Assembly: GCA_016098155.1 (NCBI GenBank)
Contig: JAAAJB010000214.1
Coordinates: 1 to 30,637, forward strand
Source of the DNA: Actinomortierella ambigua
Lineage: Eukaryota > Mortierellomycota > Mortierellomycetes > Mortierellales > Mortierellaceae
Length of the DNA: 30,637 nucleotides
Reading direction: 5' to 3'
The first letter of the stretch is position 1; every line of letters starts with the position of its first letter. The position numbers and the translations under genes are program-made. Of the stretch, positions 10,725-23,523 are shown piece by piece. The notes beneath the pieces were generated by a model, which was given only the letters and a program-made list of their open reading frames with translations, ran no database searches and had not been told where the DNA came from.

Positions 10725-10897
10725 GTTCCTCTACGACTCTTCTGGCACTTGATAGTGGCATGTGTGTCGAGAGTAGTGGGCATAAGGACCTGCCTAACCA
10801 CATGCGGTCAGACTACTGACAGTGGGAGTCGCACCAAGTGCAAGGATAAAGATCGACTCAAGAGACCCGAAGCGACCTTGAGGTGCACCAAGTCGGA
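10725..10897 (+). pseudogene. Relic of a fifth kinase copy (C-lobe fragment)
   Basis: The + strand carries pieces of the kinase C-lobe in order. ALDSGMCVE corresponds to ALGMVMWE of copy 1. SGHKDLPNHMRSDY, a stop (TGA 10817-10819) and QW correspond to SGEREHLPNDMPSDYRQW. In another frame, DKDRLKRPEAT then LRCTKSE corresponds to DQDPDKRPDAS then EMVTKDD. The roughly 23 residues between WE and SG in the intact copies are missing. A deletion, an in-frame stop at the Arg codon and a frameshift show it is dead. The Sel1 part and the N-lobe are not recognisable nearby. It is oriented opposite to copy 4. Confidence 0.75.
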
Positions 10898-11585
10898 GGG
10901 ACATTCCGTCCAATGTGATATATCACTAGCGCGAGACTCACAATGGGTCGGACGGTGGGCTTGTTCGTCCAATCGCAAAGTGATGCCGAATGCTCGCCCA
11001 GCATGACTCTTGCGACTGAGCCGACGAATCGAGGACGTTTCACTACCCCTGCGCCACTCCTCGAGCTCGTGCCCTAGTGCGAGATGATTAAGTGCAAATG
11101 AATGCGCATGTAGAGGAGCTGCGTTGCTGGTAATGGGCCAGGAATAGTCGTGCGTCCACTTTGATGGTGTTTTTGCCTACACTTGACGCACCCTCATAAT
11201 CACAATTGCTACTGTCGTTGTCGTTGTCTGTTTCTTCTTTCTTTATTTCCGTTTCTTCGGTTTGTATTCGGTAGCTCCTCGGAAATCACGACCTCGTATC
11301 CTACCTCGATCTTCTTACTGGTTCGCCACCTGTTTATCGTTCAGTCCAAAGTCAACATTGTTTCTTGTCTAGCCAGCCAGGTACAGACGTCAGCTCATAT
11401 TATAACATTCCCGTTATGTCCAGCGTCAGTCCAATCTCGTCATCGCCCATTTCCAATTGTCGAGACGCGCATTGAAAAATACACCTATAAAAAAAGACCA
11501 TTGTCACTACGAGCACCTAACCGCTAGCCATGGCCGAGCTAGGTGCGCGTATCGAGCTGCTCTATTGACTGAGATTGACGCGGTG
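10898..11585. other. Intergenic, unassigned
   Basis: No gene was recognised. It contains a TATA-like 'tataaaaaaa' at 11486-11495 on + and, about 35 nt downstream, an ATG (11530) followed by only 12 codons. A 7-bp inverted repeat GCACCTA/TAGGTGC (11513-11519 with 11540-11546) brackets that ATG. These could be promoter remnants. Confidence 0.3.
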
Positions 11586-11876
11586 TCATAGATAACTTTT
11601 GAAGCGCCATTTCTGAAACACATGGCACCTCAAACAGGTTTTGAGGTCTACTTCCGCGGTCGTCCCGTCGCGCTTCATATACTCATCGAAAAAGACAAGG
11701 AAGGCCAGAATCCCATCCGTCATTGCACAAGTAGGCCCTTGAGGATGGTACAGGTGCCTCTTCCTTTTGTCCTGAAGCAGATATCGAACCTCTGTTATGA
11801 CAATATACATATACGAAGAAAAAAGAAACGATGGAAGACTGGGTTAGGGGATGAGATGTTTGAATGGAACTGAGAG
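11586..11876. other. Unassigned stretch open on both strands
   Basis: On +, after a plausible acceptor (TAG 11589-11591), an open frame of 94 codons runs from 11592 to TGA 11873; it begins ITFEAPFLKH and includes TGFEVYFRGRPV. On -, 11810-11586 is open for 74 codons, with PTCAMTDGILAFLVFF. I recognise neither, and the last third of the + frame is A-rich and looks noncoding. No phase-compatible first exon was found upstream. It may be a gene remnant on either strand. Confidence 0.25.
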
Positions 11877-12292
11877 AATCTGGGAGTGTTTTTAATTCCC
11901 CCGGTCAGATAAGATCAAGTTACATTTCATTGGCAGGCAATGCATCACTTTTGCCCTTGGACTTTCCATTCACCAGCTCCCCCAAATGATCCATGCCGGT
12001 TATTCTCCCCCAAGGGAGAAAACACTTGCAGTTCCATTTTAGTGAGGGAACGAGCTCGGAAAGGGGCATTGTGATGCAAGCACTTTCTCGCACCACATTA
12101 GCTATCATCATTGGGGAAGAGTCACCATTCTTCATTCCTAGTCTGACATGCGTTACCTCACAAATATAAAGGGAAGAAGGAGTGACTGACTGGACAATGG
12201 TTGGATTTTAGACATTTGATACACTTTTTTTTGTTTTCAGCAGTCCCCCTCCCTACATTTTGACGGTTTAAAATTTATTTTTTCCCACTCTT
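11877..12292. other. Intergenic downstream of the NmrA-like gene
   Basis: This is the 3' side of the NmrA-like gene on the - strand, A/T-rich close to the stop (12230-12290). No coding or RNA feature was recognised. Confidence 0.4.
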
Positions 12293-13309
12293 TCAAAGCA
12301 CAAGCGGGTTCCTGGCCAAATACTCCTCCAGCGTCGTCAACGCCCCAAACGGCCGCGCCTGCTCCTGCGCCCACCGCAGCTTGCCCTCTTGATCATCCCC
12401 ATAGTACGGAAACTCGTTCAAGAACTGCGTCATCGCCTGCAGCGCCCCATGCGTCGTCGCCTCCGGCAGCGGCGCTGTCTCCAGCACCACCGTCTTGCCC
12501 GTCGCCCGTGACACCGCCTGCACCACCTCCTCCATCGTATACACCCGCGTCGCTCCACAAAACACGCTTCCGTCATACTTTTCGGGCTCCTCGACCGCCG
12601 CCGCTACCCACTTGCCCGTGTCCGCCGAGGCATCCGTCCATGGGAACGCGGTCATGGGCAGGTAAGGAGAACGGATCGCATACTTTGTTGTTGTAGTAGT
12701 AGTAGTAGAAGTGGTGGTGGTGGCGGTGGTGGCGGTGGTAGCGGTAGCGGTCGACGTCTTTGTTTCCACCGGTTGCGGACGCAGCCATCCATGCAGGTTT
12801 TGGAAGAACACGCCCGGTGCGTAAAAGGCCGTCCGGATCCCGTGCGAGGCCGCCCAGGGTCGGATCACGTTGTGTTCCAGCCAATACTTGGAGTCAAAGG
12901 CCTGCACCTGATACTTGCCTCCAGAGATGCTCGTCGCGTCCGGCAGCGAACTAAAGATGATCTGACGCACCGTCTTGCTCGTCCCACCCGTGGCGATCGC
13001 ATCGACAACAGCTCGCACTTGCCGCTCCTCGCGCTGCCGCAGCTGTTCGTCATAGATGGACATCGTCGTGAGAAAGACGATGTGTGCGCCGTCTAGCACA
13101 CGTGCAAGCGACGCCGTGTCGTCGACATCGCCCTCGACCACCTCTGCTCCCTTGGCTTGCAGCGCCTTGACAGCTGGTCGGCTGGCGTCGCGGGTCACGG
13201 CGCGGAGGTGGTAGTGTGACGCCAGGTGAGGGTTGGAGAGGAACGTGTCGATGACTGAGCCTCCTTGGTTGCCTGTGGCGCCAAAGACGACGAGAATCTT
13301 TTTGGTCAT
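12293..13309 (-). CDS. NmrA-like family NAD(P)-binding protein
   Basis: A single exon of 338 residues. The start at 13309 was chosen because the Rossmann strand and dinucleotide motif (ILVVFGATGNQGGSV) follow immediately, as in NmrA/HSCARG proteins. The reading frame is open to 13480, but that extension matches nothing and overlaps the likely promoter. The body shows the RAVTRD segment after strand 2, a GDVDD motif, a VFLTTM segment, and a PYYGDDQ C-terminal region typical of fungal NmrA-like proteins. Such proteins are atypical short-chain dehydrogenases that mostly sense NAD(P) rather than catalyse. At about 12681-12760 a run of Thr codons with some Ala and Ser, encoded by imperfect ACC/ACT repeats, inserts an approximately 25-residue low-complexity loop. 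Confidence 0.9.
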   Translation of the reverse strand: MTKKILVVFGATGNQGGSVIDTFLSNPHLASHYHLRAVTRDASRPAVKALQAKGAEVVEGDVDDTASLARVLDGAHIVFLTTMSIYDEQLRQREERQVRAVVDAIATGGTSKTVRQIIFSSLPDATSISGGKYQVQAFDSKYWLEHNVIRPWAASHGIRTAFYAPGVFFQNLHGWLRPQPVETKTSTATATTATTATTTTSTTTTTTTKYAIRSPYLPMTAFPWTDASADTGKWVAAAVEEPEKYDGSVFCGATRVYTMEEVVQAVSRATGKTVVLETAPLPEATTHGALQAMTQFLNEFPYYGDDQEGKLRWAQEQARPFGALTTLEEYLARNPLVL

Positions 13310-14049
13310 TTTGTATGTAGTAGATGCTAGTGCGCAAGTGGTGAATGGTGTGTAGAGTCGTGCTCGGTTGTAGGTGGTTGGTTTGGAGGTGAGGCCACAA
13401 GCGAGCCTTTTAATACTTTTTTTTGTGCGCCCTTTCTCTTCTGAGACGACCATCACAAGCACGCTATAGAACGTTAGCATGACCTTTGTAACCCTTCCTT
13501 GGACGAACGATATTAGTAATGGGCGGCGGTGCTTATTTTTGGTTTTGTTCTAGGACAAGGAGGTTGGTATCTCCTGCGCATGGGCCCTGGGCGTTTTTTT
13601 TTTGTCTGTCCACAAAGATAACGCAAGAAGACGTGGCACCCATGTGCAAAGTCTCGTAGAACTAAACTCCCACGACCGGGCTAGCTCTCTTACGTTTGGC
13701 AAGCATGTTGCACAAGAGACTTCCATGGAAGGTTTTGAGTAAGTCAGCGTCACGCTGAAGTATTATCATATGATTTGGCAGAAAAATGGATTTATTCCGT
13801 CTTTTTGAAACGCCAGCGCAAAACATGTACGAATGTGTGTTGTTATGGTAATGTGCGAGAGTGGGAAAATAAGAAAGGGAAAGGAGTGGTAGTGGGCGGA
13901 GAGGGGCAGCAGCAGCAGCAGCAAACAGCAAGAAAAAAAAAACTTTGGTTTGTGGTAAAAAAAAACATCTGTATTATAATCATTCAAACAAGAAACAAGG
14001 CAAAGGATAGAAAAAGTTGGTGTCTTTTTTTTTCCGATTGCTTTGTTCC
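13310..14049. other. Intergenic between the ARF1 3' end and the NmrA-like start
   Basis: The 13310-13480 part is the upstream region of the NmrA-like gene. A CAG/GCA microsatellite lies at about 13905-13925, followed by A-rich sequence (13930-14020) downstream of ARF1. No gene is seen. Confidence 0.45.
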
Positions 14050-17690
<3,641 letters not shown>

Positions 17691-18586
17691 TTATGCGTCC
17701 TCCTCAGCCTTGACGGTGGCAGTAGGGCGCTTGGCAGCCCAGTTGAACTTGCGCTATAAAAAAGAATATAAAGAGCCAGATCAGTTAGAATGCTATCGGG
17801 ACACTTGGCAGAGTTGCGACTTTGACACACCTCTGTATGACATATGAAGCGTAGCGAGAGATGATAGAAAGATAGAGAGAGAAAGAGAGAAAGAGAGAGC
17901 GAGGCGGGGGGTGGGAGAGAAAGTGGGAGAGGGCAAGGGGGGGGAGAGAGGGGCTAGATCTCAGAGTCAAATGTTCCCCGATCATGGAGCTCGTGCATCC
18001 ACTGCGTCTGCCGCGGATAGGACACTTCTGATGCTGATCAAATCCACTGATACTGGAGCACTCCTCATCGTCACGGTGTGATGGTGCTGCCCGGACAACA
18101 CAGCCGCCTAGCTCCTGCAAGTTTGCTGCTTCGTGTGGCGGGTGTGACATGTTTCGATCCGATTTTTTCGTGTCCATCTTGCCCTCATCTCGGAGGCAAT
18201 ATCCGGCTTGAAAAAAAAAAAATTCGTTGTAGACAAGTTCCCCGGTTCCGTGTCGGAGCGAGCTGTCTTGCGAGGGGAGGGGGGCTGACTATCCCTTCCC
18301 TATCGATCCACCATGCCCCCTCTGATCCTGGACGACTTTTGTGCGATCCTTTGCTGCTATTCAAAAACAAGTATAAAAAGCACCACAGAGACTGTGGCCA
18401 GGGGAGGAAGGATGACTGACTTACGTCGTACTCAACGGAGAGATACAAAAGACCAGCAGGGACGACCAGTCCAAGAAGACCAATGGAGCGAATGTTGCGA
18501 GGGCTCCACCGGAAGTGCTGGGCGGTCGACTCTCTCATGCGGACCCACTTCTCGACAGCGGGATCTTTGTGCAGGTACTCTCCCAT
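17691..18586 (-). CDS. NDUFB4: Mitochondrial complex I small subunit, B15/NDUFB4 type
   Basis: Model: complement(join(17691-17753, 18425-18586)), 74 residues; phase-0 intron of 671 nt (GTAAGT donor, TATAG acceptor). The protein has KDPAVEKWVRMRE, then F-RWSPRN, then one membrane segment (about 34-50, LLGLVVPAGLLYLS), and a short basic tail RKFNWAAKRP. The order 'DPA---W', 'F-P-P-N' and a helix containing 'G--VP' matches the B15 subunit (NDUFB4) of NADH:ubiquinone oxidoreductase, an accessory membrane-arm subunit; short forms of about 70 residues are usual in fungi. The start was taken at the ATG just before GEYLHKDPA; the frame stays open upstream but without similarity. The alternative is another single-span mitochondrial protein. 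Confidence 0.75.
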
Positions 18587-19372
18587 GATGTCTATGTGAT
18601 GCTGTGTGCGTGATGAAATGGATGTCCGAGGTTGGCTCCCCATTCTCTCCTCAATAATCCGCGCCTGAAAATCTCCGCGCATTGGCGGAACCATTGCGTT
18701 AAGGAAATAATTAGATCGCATGAGCTGACTACATCGGGGAGGTCGCGTCTTTGGAAGCTGTATGCTGTATGCCAATCTTGCCCTCAGGGAGGGGCCGGAC
18801 ACGAAACAACAACAACAACAACAAAAGAGCTACAGGTAGACGAATTAAAGAGGCCTCTCAGATCCAGTGGCGTCTTGTTTGTCTTTGTACCTCTTTCGGC
18901 CCTTACCTTGCGAAAGGTCGGCCACCGTCACTCTTCTGAGCCGCATTCGGGTGACAGGTGGAGTGGGGGCATATGAGCGTGAGGAATGGGTTTAGAGAGG
19001 GTTGAATTGCTCGGAAGACGAAACGAATTCCTTTAGCAAGGCACTCATACCAGCAGCGACTTGACTGATCGCAGCCTGGATGCTTGACTGATCACTTTTT
19101 CGTGGTTTTTTTCTCGTTGCTTGAGTAGCATGAAATTCGTGATGAGCTACAAAGGTGTATGATCCAACAATACCGGTCGTGAACTTGCCTTGAGGGATAT
19201 CTTGGACATCAGATGTGGTCCTCTCTCTGGTTATAGACGTTCCTATGCTCCGTGGATGTCGCTAGAAATTTCAAGCGCCAACTTTCAGGCGCCAACGGTG
19301 ACGTAGAACAAAATTTTGGCCAAACCCAAAAGAAGAAAGGACTCGCCCTCTCACATCCTCGCATTCTGCATC
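18587..19372. promoter_or_regulatory. Divergent promoter region between the complex I subunit and LSM5
   Basis: These 786 nt separate two divergent starts (18586 on - and 19373 on +). An AAC repeat lies at about 18805-18826. No coding sequence is recognised. I cannot point to a specific factor site. Confidence 0.5.
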
Positions 19373-20461
19373 ATGTCTTCCAACTCCACCGCCATGTCTT
19401 CCATTCATCAGTTGCCACTTGGTAAGACGACTCGTGGACGACACACTGTACTTCTCGCCAAAAAGAAATGGCGCAACCCTCTAGGGGCAGTACAAAGTCA
19501 TTATGGAGAGCCAAGGACGCAAGGACACAAGGGCACAAGGACACAAGGAAACAGGAAACAGGAAACAGGAAACAAGGACGAGGGCAGGCCTCCTCCCCCG
19601 TCTACGCCGTCATGGATTGTCGTAGCTTATCGCGGTGGGGCAGGAAGTGCCAGTGGATGGAACTTGGTTTCGACTATAGGATTGTCGCGTTGGTAGCAAG
19701 GACAGGATATCGGCAATCCGAGGCGGGATACCCTCCAGGGTTTCGAGGAGGGGGGGGGTCGTCGCGATTCAGGAATCACATGCAAAGACGTGCTGCTCTG
19801 TGCTAGTAGGGCAGGGATGTTTTCAGTCTTGATCGAACAACAGGCACTTTCTCATGGATATGTGAGCGCAAAAAAAGGATAAAGGAAGAAGGATCAGAGG
19901 AGATCTCGCAACAAAGCTTCTTTTCGAGTCAATCATTCGTTGTGAAAAAAACCAACCAGCAGTTTTAGCTGTTGTTGTCGTTTTGTCGGCCATTGTGCCT
20001 TTCTCTCCGACATTTCAAGGAAGCACTCTAGTCATGGAACACTGTGAACTAAACATCGTAGTGTGTAACCGATCTTCATTGTTTTCATCGGATCAATAGA
20101 GCTGATCGACTCTTGCATCGGATCGCGGATCTGGGTGGTGATGAAGTCGGATAAGGAGTTCACTGGAACACTCAAGCACTTTGACGACTATGTCAACATG
20201 GTCTTGGAAGACGTCACTGAGTATGAGAATACTCCGGAGGGTCGCAAGACCACACAGCTCGAGCAGATCCTGCTCAATGGAAACAACATCTGCATGGTAC
20301 GTTGGAAGATATATGTACAAGTATATTTAAAAAAAATCTTGCCACCTGGAACACATCAGCGGGAAAAAAGATATGTTGTTAATCAACCTTTACTTCTTTA
20401 TTTTACTGGAACATCCGCTCTAATATAGCTCATTCCGGGCGGTACAGGACCATCAGCATGA
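19373..20461 (+). CDS. LSM5: U6 snRNA-associated Sm-like protein LSm5
   Basis: Model: join(19373-19421, 20100-20296, 20429-20461), 92 residues (human LSm5 has 91). Introns are 678 and 132 nt with GTAAGA/GTACGT donors. The split Glu codon (G/AG) restores LPLELID. Sm1 motif: [19 protein letters not shown], then the [12 protein letters not shown] segment with its conserved D and N. Sm2 motif: [15 protein letters not shown]. LSm5 is part of the LSm1-7 ring (mRNA decapping) and the LSm2-8 ring (U6 snRNA binding). Intron 1 holds an A/G/C-rich tandem array at 19512-19578. It is convergent with DGAT2, whose stop lies 289 nt downstream. Confidence 0.96.
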
Positions 20462-20750
20462 GGGACACTTCATTGACACTGGCTCTCAACTACTCTGTTC
20501 CACCCTCCTTGCCACTTTTACCTCCTCTCTTTTTTTGTACAATTCTACCACCATAACAAGCTTGGCATTAAAAAAATATCATCTCCCCACCCCATCATTG
20601 GCAACCACATCTTTTTCTTTGGTGACAGATGAATGTTATTATGACAGTTGTGTGTGCGTGTGTTTTTTTTTCTTGAAGGGACGTGTAATGATAAGCATAT
20701 TTTTTTCGTTCTTTTTTTTTTCTGACTTTAAAGATTTGCATTGTGTATGT

Positions 20751-22499
20751 TCACTCAATGAAACGCATTTCCTCAGTCCGTCCTTGGGCGTACTTGTCCT
20801 TGTACCGGTCCCAGATACCCTGGAGCTCCGTCATGTATTTTGTTTGCAGAGCCTCCAGTTGCTCCTGCGTCGGAGCACCCTCGCTCTTCTCCACGTGGAT
20901 GGGCTTGCCAATGACGATGAAGACGGGCTTGCGTCGGGGCATCAGACCAAAGTCATAGTTGAAAATGCCACGGCCGTTGAACATCGGCACGGTCCAGCCC
21001 AGCGTGTGCTTGATCATCTGCTGCAGATGGTACATCTTACTCGCCTTGTTTGTGCTGTACAGCTCGTACAAATCATTCTCGCCAAAGGCCAGTGTGGGGA
21101 CCAAACTTGCACTAATAAACAAGGAGGGGGAAGAACGAAAATGTAGGTTGCACACGATAGGATGAGTGATTTTGTTTCCTGATTGTCAACCAGATATTCA
21201 AAACGATATCATAAAACAAATAACAAAAGCAATCCGACGAACGGATGATGAACGTACCCATTCACCAAGGCCAGCTTGATGAAACCCATGCGCTTCTTCA
21301 GAGTGAGGTCCATGGTTCCTGGCTTGGCAGCCAGGGATTCTTGCGCACCGCCAACGACGATGGTGATCGAGTTGCCAGGTCCAGATCGCAGGATGCTCTC
21401 ACACGAGTTGCGCGAGACCGATGCACATCCACAGGCCATGATGAAATCGCGATAAAGCGGGATGTTAAAGTTGGACTGGAGCGTCAACAGGCGGGACTTG
21501 ATGCCGGGGAACCGCTTGGAAAAGTTGAGTCCCTCGGTGCCAAACGTACAAAAGGCTCCCAGGGAGATGATGCCGTGTGGGTGATAGCCAAAAATGTAGT
21601 TCTTGGAGGGATCGAGATCACCTTCCTATCAAAAGCAATGAAAAGAAAAGAGTGAATGAGCGTGAGAACACAAGACATTAAATTAGGCGCGATAAATAAT
21701 ATTATTGCATTACGAAATGCTCGTGCAAAAAAAAAAAAAGGAATAGGGCGTGGGCTCCATTGCTCTCTGTCTATCTTTCCTTCTTCAGCTGCATCATGCA
21801 GAATCCCACAAGGATTGCCACAAGTCAGAGTGAGAGCGAGATAACGAGAGAAGGAGTGGGAAGAAAAAAAAGTAGGGGGGGAGAGGAGAGAGGGCCATAA
21901 AGAGGGCTGTATGTCTTCATTCCCACTTCTATCCAACAGCCTGATGGGCGGTGTCTTGGCTTGTTATTTTTTTGCGCCATCATTCCCGTGTGAGAAAATA
22001 AAAAAAAGTTGCATGGTCCGAGTTGATAACAAAGGTTCCTCCGTGTTGCCCCCAATGATCCTATCCCTGGTATATTATAGTAAATCCCTGCTGCCTGTAT
22101 TGTCGAGTAGTAGTCGCCATTGAGGGTCCTGAAAGGGGGCAGGGGTAAAAAAAAAGGAGGATGAAGAGAATCATCATAGGTCAATACCCCCTAGGATATA
22201 GTCTTCTGGTCTACATTGCCATGCTTTACCTTGATAAGAGTCATGGGGAAATAGGCGGCAAAGTACTTCCAGCCCTTCCACCGGCGCCACAGGTCGACTC
22301 GGCGGCCACCGCGTTCAGGTGCCTGGTCAAGCATTAGGATCCACAGCAGATAGATAATGATGATCGGCCATAGGTACTTGAACGTGCATAGATAGAAGAA
22401 GACTGTCAGCGAGACTCCCAGAGCTGAGATCCAACTCAGCACGGCTGCTGTCTGCAGGCGCCGTGAAACGGGTATACGGAGAGGAGCGAAAAGCACCAT
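20751..22499 (-). CDS. DGAT2: Diacylglycerol O-acyltransferase type 2 (DGAT2)
   Basis: Model: complement(join(20751-21111, 21258-21625, 22230-22499)), 332 residues. Introns are 604 nt (GTAAAG...ATAG) and 146 nt (GTACGT...TTAG), and the split Gly restores ALVNGASLVP. It has two N-terminal hydrophobic segments (about 15-40 and 42-57), the YFP motif (83-85), the HPHG catalytic motif (105-108), a GPGNSITIVVGGAQESL segment, and the block R-GF-K-A---GASLVP---FGEN. The C-terminus RFIE resembles the short ER-retrieval tail of DGAT2. It catalyses the last step of triacylglycerol synthesis (DAG + acyl-CoA) at the ER/lipid droplet, and the overall sequence resembles enzymes of oleaginous Mortierella/Umbelopsis. 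A monoacylglycerol acyltransferase activity cannot be excluded from sequence. Confidence 0.95.
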
Positions 22500-23523
22500 G
22501 GCTGTGAGTATATCTGTGGTGGTCTTGTTTCTTTAGTGTGTGAAGGTGTCTGTGCTTGTGCCTTGTTTGAGAAAAAAAAGGGGGGGGGGGGGGGGGGGGC
22601 TGTACAACGCTGTCGTCGAGTTGATATTTTTTTAACAAGGTAGCACAGGTGGTGGTGGTTCTCCTCTTGGGTAGCGACGAGGAAGGGGAAGATGGGAGGA
22701 AGGAATGAAAGAGTGAGCGAGAGAGAGGGAGAGAATGCAATGCATGAAAAAAGGGCATGCCCACTTTGATGCCTGCGACGTTTTTATTCAAACTGCAGAA
22801 ACAGTCTCCCTTTTCCCCTCTGCTGGCTGGGCTGGGCTGGGCAAGATACAATAATATGAAAGGATCATTTTTCACATGGTGCGCAATGGACGGAGTTGGT
22901 CTGTGTTGGCTGCAGTTGGTCGCCCTTCAGAGCGTCGACTCCGATCACAGCTCCCTTTTCTATCTCTTATCCGTCATGGCCCACTCCCGCGGCTCCCTTT
23001 TGCTCCTTTACCCGCACATGCCAACAACAGAAGGGGGGATCGGAGAGAGAGCGAAGAGCGTGTGTGTGAAAGGGGAAGGAGGATGAGGCAATCGACAGAA
23101 AGAATCCAAGTTCCGCTCAAGGTGGAGGGGGTCCTCTTTCTTCCTGTTCGCATCCTCCCTACCATTGGCCGGTACGGGATTCAGCCGGTCTCTTCTCTCT
23201 TGTCAGCTCCTTGCCGTTGCACGACACTCTAATTGTTTGTCGACCAGCAGCACCGTGCACTTTCTTGCTAATAACGTGTCTGCAGTAGAGTTTGTCCTCC
23301 TTTTATGTGTCCGTCTCTCTCTCTCTTTCTCTTTCTCTCTCTTGCACAACACCACTTACACATTTTTTTTTATGTTAGTTACAAAAATAATGGTGCACCA
23401 CGGAGAAAGGATCAAGTCTCCCTTGTTATTTTTTTCGTTGTTGTTGATGTTGGAGGTTGTGAGTGTGAGAGTGATAATGAGAGAGAGGTGTGTGTGTGGA
23501 GAGTGAGAGAGATTACTAGATTA
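22500..23523. other. DGAT2 upstream region and DIL gene downstream region
   Basis: The DGAT2 leader/promoter on - contains a run of 20 C (20 G on +, 22580-22599) only 81-100 nt before the ATG. CT and GA tracts lie near 23305-23345. No coding or RNA gene was recognised. Confidence 0.55.

Noticed and set aside
13310..13480. Longer start for the NmrA-like protein
   Set aside because: The 57 extra residues lack similarity and precede the N-terminal Rossmann strand, where family members begin.
18587..18802. Upstream in-frame extension of the complex I subunit
   Set aside because: No similarity; the family begins just before the DPA motif.
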